Source: Nocardioides sp.
GTDB taxonomy: Bacteria; Actinomycetota; Actinomycetes; Propionibacteriales; Nocardioidaceae
Assembly (NCBI GenBank): GCA_031177735.1
Contig: JAPSKJ010000111.1
Span: 1-6,801 of the forward strand
Length of the DNA: 6,801 nt
Reading direction: 5' to 3'
Shown here one piece after another: positions 5,855-6,801 of the stretch (the stretch's first letter is position 1; each line of letters opens with the position of its first letter). The notes below the pieces were generated by a model. It was not told the DNA's origin, searched no databases, and saw only the letters and a program-made list of their open reading frames with translations. Position numbers and translations under genes: made by a program.

Positions 5855-5860
5855 TAGACT
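5855..5860 (+). promoter_or_regulatory. Predicted -10 element of the DUF3040 gene
   Basis: TAGACT preceded by C is identical to the metF -10 element, but here it is followed by a leader of roughly 45-50 nt and a normal ribosome binding site. The 169-nt gap between the methyltransferase and DUF3040 genes holds this element, an AT-richer patch near 5814-5822 unlike its surroundings, and a 6-bp inverted repeat (GTAGGC 5809-5814, GCCTAC 5829-5834). I see no other gene in it. Confidence 0.5.
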
Positions 5861-5913
5861 TGTCCCAACTTTTCCTGACCGCACGGTCGTGCTGAGAGAC
5901 CTGGGAGGCTGCG

Positions 5914-6351
5914 GTGCCACTCTCGGAAGAGGAGCTGCGACTGCTCGAGCAGATGGAGCGGGCCCTGTCGCAAGAGGACCCGAAGTTCGCCTCCACCTTG
6001 CGCGGCACGTCCTTCCGGCGGGCTGCTCGTCGCCGAGCCATCCTCGCCGGAGTCGCCTTCGCCGCCGGGATCGCGATCCTGATGACCGGCGTGATCACCC
6101 AGCTCCCGGTGGTCGGCATCGCCGGCTTCGTGGTGATGCTGCTCTCGGCGACCGTCGCGCTGGCCTCCCTGCGTGGTCGGCCCAGTGCCGCGGCCGCAGC
6201 CCAGCAGGCGCACCCCTCGCGCGGCTTCAGCGTCATCGACGGCGGCAAGGCCGGTCGTCGTGGCCGTGCCCCGCACCGGCAGCACGGCAGCTTCATGGAG
6301 CGCGTCGAGGAGCGGTGGCGCCGCCGCCGCGACCAGTCCGGCGGCTGGTGA
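5914..6351 (+). CDS. DUF3040 family membrane protein
   Basis: This gene encodes 145 residues. It opens with the family's hallmark, MPLSEEELRLLEQMERAL at residues 1-18, and continues with EDPKFASTLRG at 21-31. Two membrane helices follow at about 43-62 and 66-86, each preceded or followed by basic residues. The tail is rich in Arg and Gly and ends with a conserved GSFMERVEERW motif at 125-135. Both termini are predicted to be cytoplasmic. The function of the family is unknown; in actinobacteria it commonly sits just upstream of mraZ and the division cluster (for example Rv2169c, from memory). The GTG start is fixed by the family N-terminus and by GGGAGG (5903-5908) 5 nt upstream. The last part of the gene is duplicated downstream at 6540-6623. 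Confidence 0.93.
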   Translation: MPLSEEELRLLEQMERALSQEDPKFASTLRGTSFRRAARRRAILAGVAFAAGIAILMTGVITQLPVVGIAGFVVMLLSATVALASLRGRPSAAAAAQQAHPSRGFSVIDGGKAGRRGRAPHRQHGSFMERVEERWRRRRDQSGGW

Positions 6352-6526
6352 GACGCCGCTGACCGGTCGCCCGACCGGCTCAGCCGACCGGGTCCAGCTC
6401 CCGCTCCACCCTCGTGGTCGGTGTCTGCGCCGCCGTGCGCGCGCTGGCTGACCACCCGACCTGAGCCACCACCGGGCCCGCCGTCGGCGTCCCATCAGGC
6501 ACTGGCTGTCAGGGACTCCAGCATGC
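6282..6526. repeat. Diverged tandem repeat, copy 1 (DUF3040 3' end plus downstream DNA)
   Basis: This stretch aligns almost end to end with 6560-6801, offset by 275-278 bases because of small indels. Identity is about 85% by eye, highest in the central part after the hairpin and lower toward the right. The copy includes the last 23 codons or so of DUF3040, its stop, a hairpin, and about 145 bases beyond. Weaker similarity extends left to about 6260. No terminal inverted repeats, transposase or target duplication are seen, so this is a segmental duplication rather than an insertion element. Confidence 0.88.
6358..6384. terminator. Hairpin after DUF3040, probable bidirectional terminator
   Basis: GCTGA-CCGGTC (6358-6368) pairs with GACCGG-c-TCAGC (6373-6384) around a GCCC tetraloop, leaving one bulged C. 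It starts 7 nt after the DUF3040 stop codon. No T-tract follows, as is common for candidate terminators in high-GC actinobacteria, so termination is likely but not proven. The right arm contains the complement of a TGA stop for the minus-strand remnant, so it would sit between convergent gene ends. Confidence 0.6.
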
Positions 6527-6535
6527 GCTCGCACT
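6380..6535 (-). pseudogene. Remnant of the 3' end of the minus-strand gene at 6653-6801
   Basis: Read on the minus strand, this is the duplicated counterpart of the frame at 6653-6801. It starts with a matching MLESLTAS (VLESLAAG in the other copy), keeps GRRRRARWW, then ARTAAQTP and VERELDPVG followed by TGA. These pieces are in different frames: there is an in-frame TGA after MLESLTASA, a missing base next to it, an extra G, and a further 2-base loss. The pattern fits a non-functional tail left by tandem duplication. It depends on the right-edge gene being real, which is not certain. Confidence 0.4.
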
Positions 6536-6539
6536 GGGT

Positions 6540-6623
6540 GTGTGCCCGCGACACGAGCCGCACGGCAGCTGCATGGTGCGCGTGGAGGAGCGGTGGCGCC
6601 GGGACCGGTTCGGCGGCTGGTGA
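6540..6623 (+). pseudogene. Duplicated C-terminal fragment of DUF3040
   Basis: A 27-codon open stretch ends in TGA. It reads HGSCMVRVEERWRRDRFGGW at its end, against HGSFMERVEERW followed by an Arg-rich GGW end in the intact gene. The frame, the stop codon and the RVEERWRR core are kept, while the N-terminal domain and both membrane helices are absent. No start codon with a ribosome binding site precedes it. It is the inner, orphaned copy of the DUF3040 tail and is very unlikely to be expressed. Confidence 0.8.
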
Positions 6624-6652
6624 CGCGCCGCTGATCCGGTCGCCCGTCCCGC

Positions 6653-6801
6653 TCAGCCGACCGAGTCCAGCTCCCGCTCCACCATCACGGCCGGTGTCTG
6701 CGCCGCCGTACGAGCCCGCCGGCTGACCACCGACCTGGGCCACCACCGGGCCCGCCGCCGGCGTCCGTCGGAGACGCCGGCTGCCAGGGACTCCAGCACG
6801 C
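6653..6801 (-). CDS. Possible C-terminal end of a minus-strand gene entering from the right edge
   Basis: A minus-strand frame is open from the right edge for 48 codons and ends at TGA (6653-6655). It begins VLESLAAGVSDGRRRRARWW and ends VMVERELDSVG. Openness alone means little at this GC content, and other frames here are also open. Support comes from the repeat: copy 1 preserves pieces of the same protein reading, including the identical VEREL-D-x-VG-stop end, and a duplicated convergent junction explains the whole arrangement. The basic, Trp-containing sequence would suit a cytoplasmic tail of a membrane protein. The family cannot be recognised from this fragment. Confidence 0.35.
   Translation of the reverse strand, partial: VLESLAAGVSDGRRRRARWWPRSVVSRRARTAAQTPAVMVERELDSVG
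6757..6781. other. Perfect 9-bp inverted repeat
   Basis: GCCGGCGTC (6757-6765) and GACGCCGGC (6773-6781) flank a 7-nt loop. The equivalent position in repeat copy 1 (about 6485-6508) has lost the pairing. No T-tract follows on either strand. If the minus-strand gene here is real, the hairpin lies inside its coding sequence and is probably incidental; otherwise it could be a terminator. Confidence 0.4.

Larger units (their letters stand above)
6560..6801. repeat. Diverged tandem repeat, copy 2
   Basis: This is the second copy of the block at 6282-6526; it may continue past the right edge. It contains the orphan DUF3040 tail, a weakened version of the hairpin (GCTGA at 6630-6634 and TCAGC at 6653-6657 are kept, but the inner stem is disrupted), and the minus-strand frame ending at 6653. 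Confidence 0.88.

Noticed and set aside
5580..6455. 291-residue minus-strand open frame over DUF3040
   Set aside because: It is antisense to the DUF3040 gene and its intergenic region. Its similarity to another minus frame further right only reflects the DNA repeat.
6495..6746. 83-residue minus-strand open frame in the repeat region
   Set aside because: It crosses the junction between repeat copies, runs through the orphan DUF3040 tail and has no ribosome binding site or family pattern.
6260..6801. Insertion sequence or CRISPR-like array as the source of the repeats
   Set aside because: There are only two long diverged copies, no spacers, no terminal inverted repeats and no transposase. Segmental duplication explains it better.

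Overview
The window is GC-rich, with strong G/C bias at third codon positions, frequent GTG starts and short intergenic gaps. This indicates a high-GC actinobacterium, probably near Nocardioides (family-level guess from protein style and gene order, not tested). From memory, it resembles the region just upstream of the division and cell-wall (dcw) cluster in actinobacteria. In M. tuberculosis the comparable block is idsA2 / metF-like Rv2172c / lppM / GNAT / DUF3040 gene Rv2169c, leading to mraZ. No mobile element, CRISPR array or RNA gene was seen.

Layout. 1-472: N-terminal part of a polyprenyl diphosphate synthase, minus strand, running off the left edge and divergent from metF (546-1439). 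1468-3845: a compact minus-strand operon of a YbaK/EbsC-family protein, a DUF4126 membrane protein and a phytoene-desaturase-like FAD oxidoreductase, convergent with metF. 3903-4403: a four-helix membrane protein of unknown function, divergent from the operon. 4529-4972: a SAV_6107-type HEPN protein, preceded by a good promoter, a perfect LexA/SOS-box palindrome and a strong leader hairpin. 5019-5744: a CmoM/SmtA-like methyltransferase. 5914-6351: a DUF3040 membrane protein. 6352-6801: no complete gene; it holds a diverged tandem duplication of about 275 bp.

Two themes stand out. First, five genes carry a C-TAG-[AG]-[CG]-T element. In four of them it ends 6-7 nt before the start codon, the layout of leaderless transcription. 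Five of the six CTAG tetranucleotides I found in the window are these elements; the sixth is at a stop codon. Second, the HEPN gene looks DNA-damage regulated: TTGAGC-N17-TAACGT is followed by GTTCGAAC-GGAT-GTTCGAAC over the expected transcription start.

The right end is best read as a duplicated convergent gene junction. Each copy holds the DUF3040 3' end, a hairpin or hairpin relic, and the 3' end of a minus-strand gene entering from the right edge. The two inner tails would be pseudogene fragments. The minus-strand gene itself is only weakly supported because so little of it is in view.
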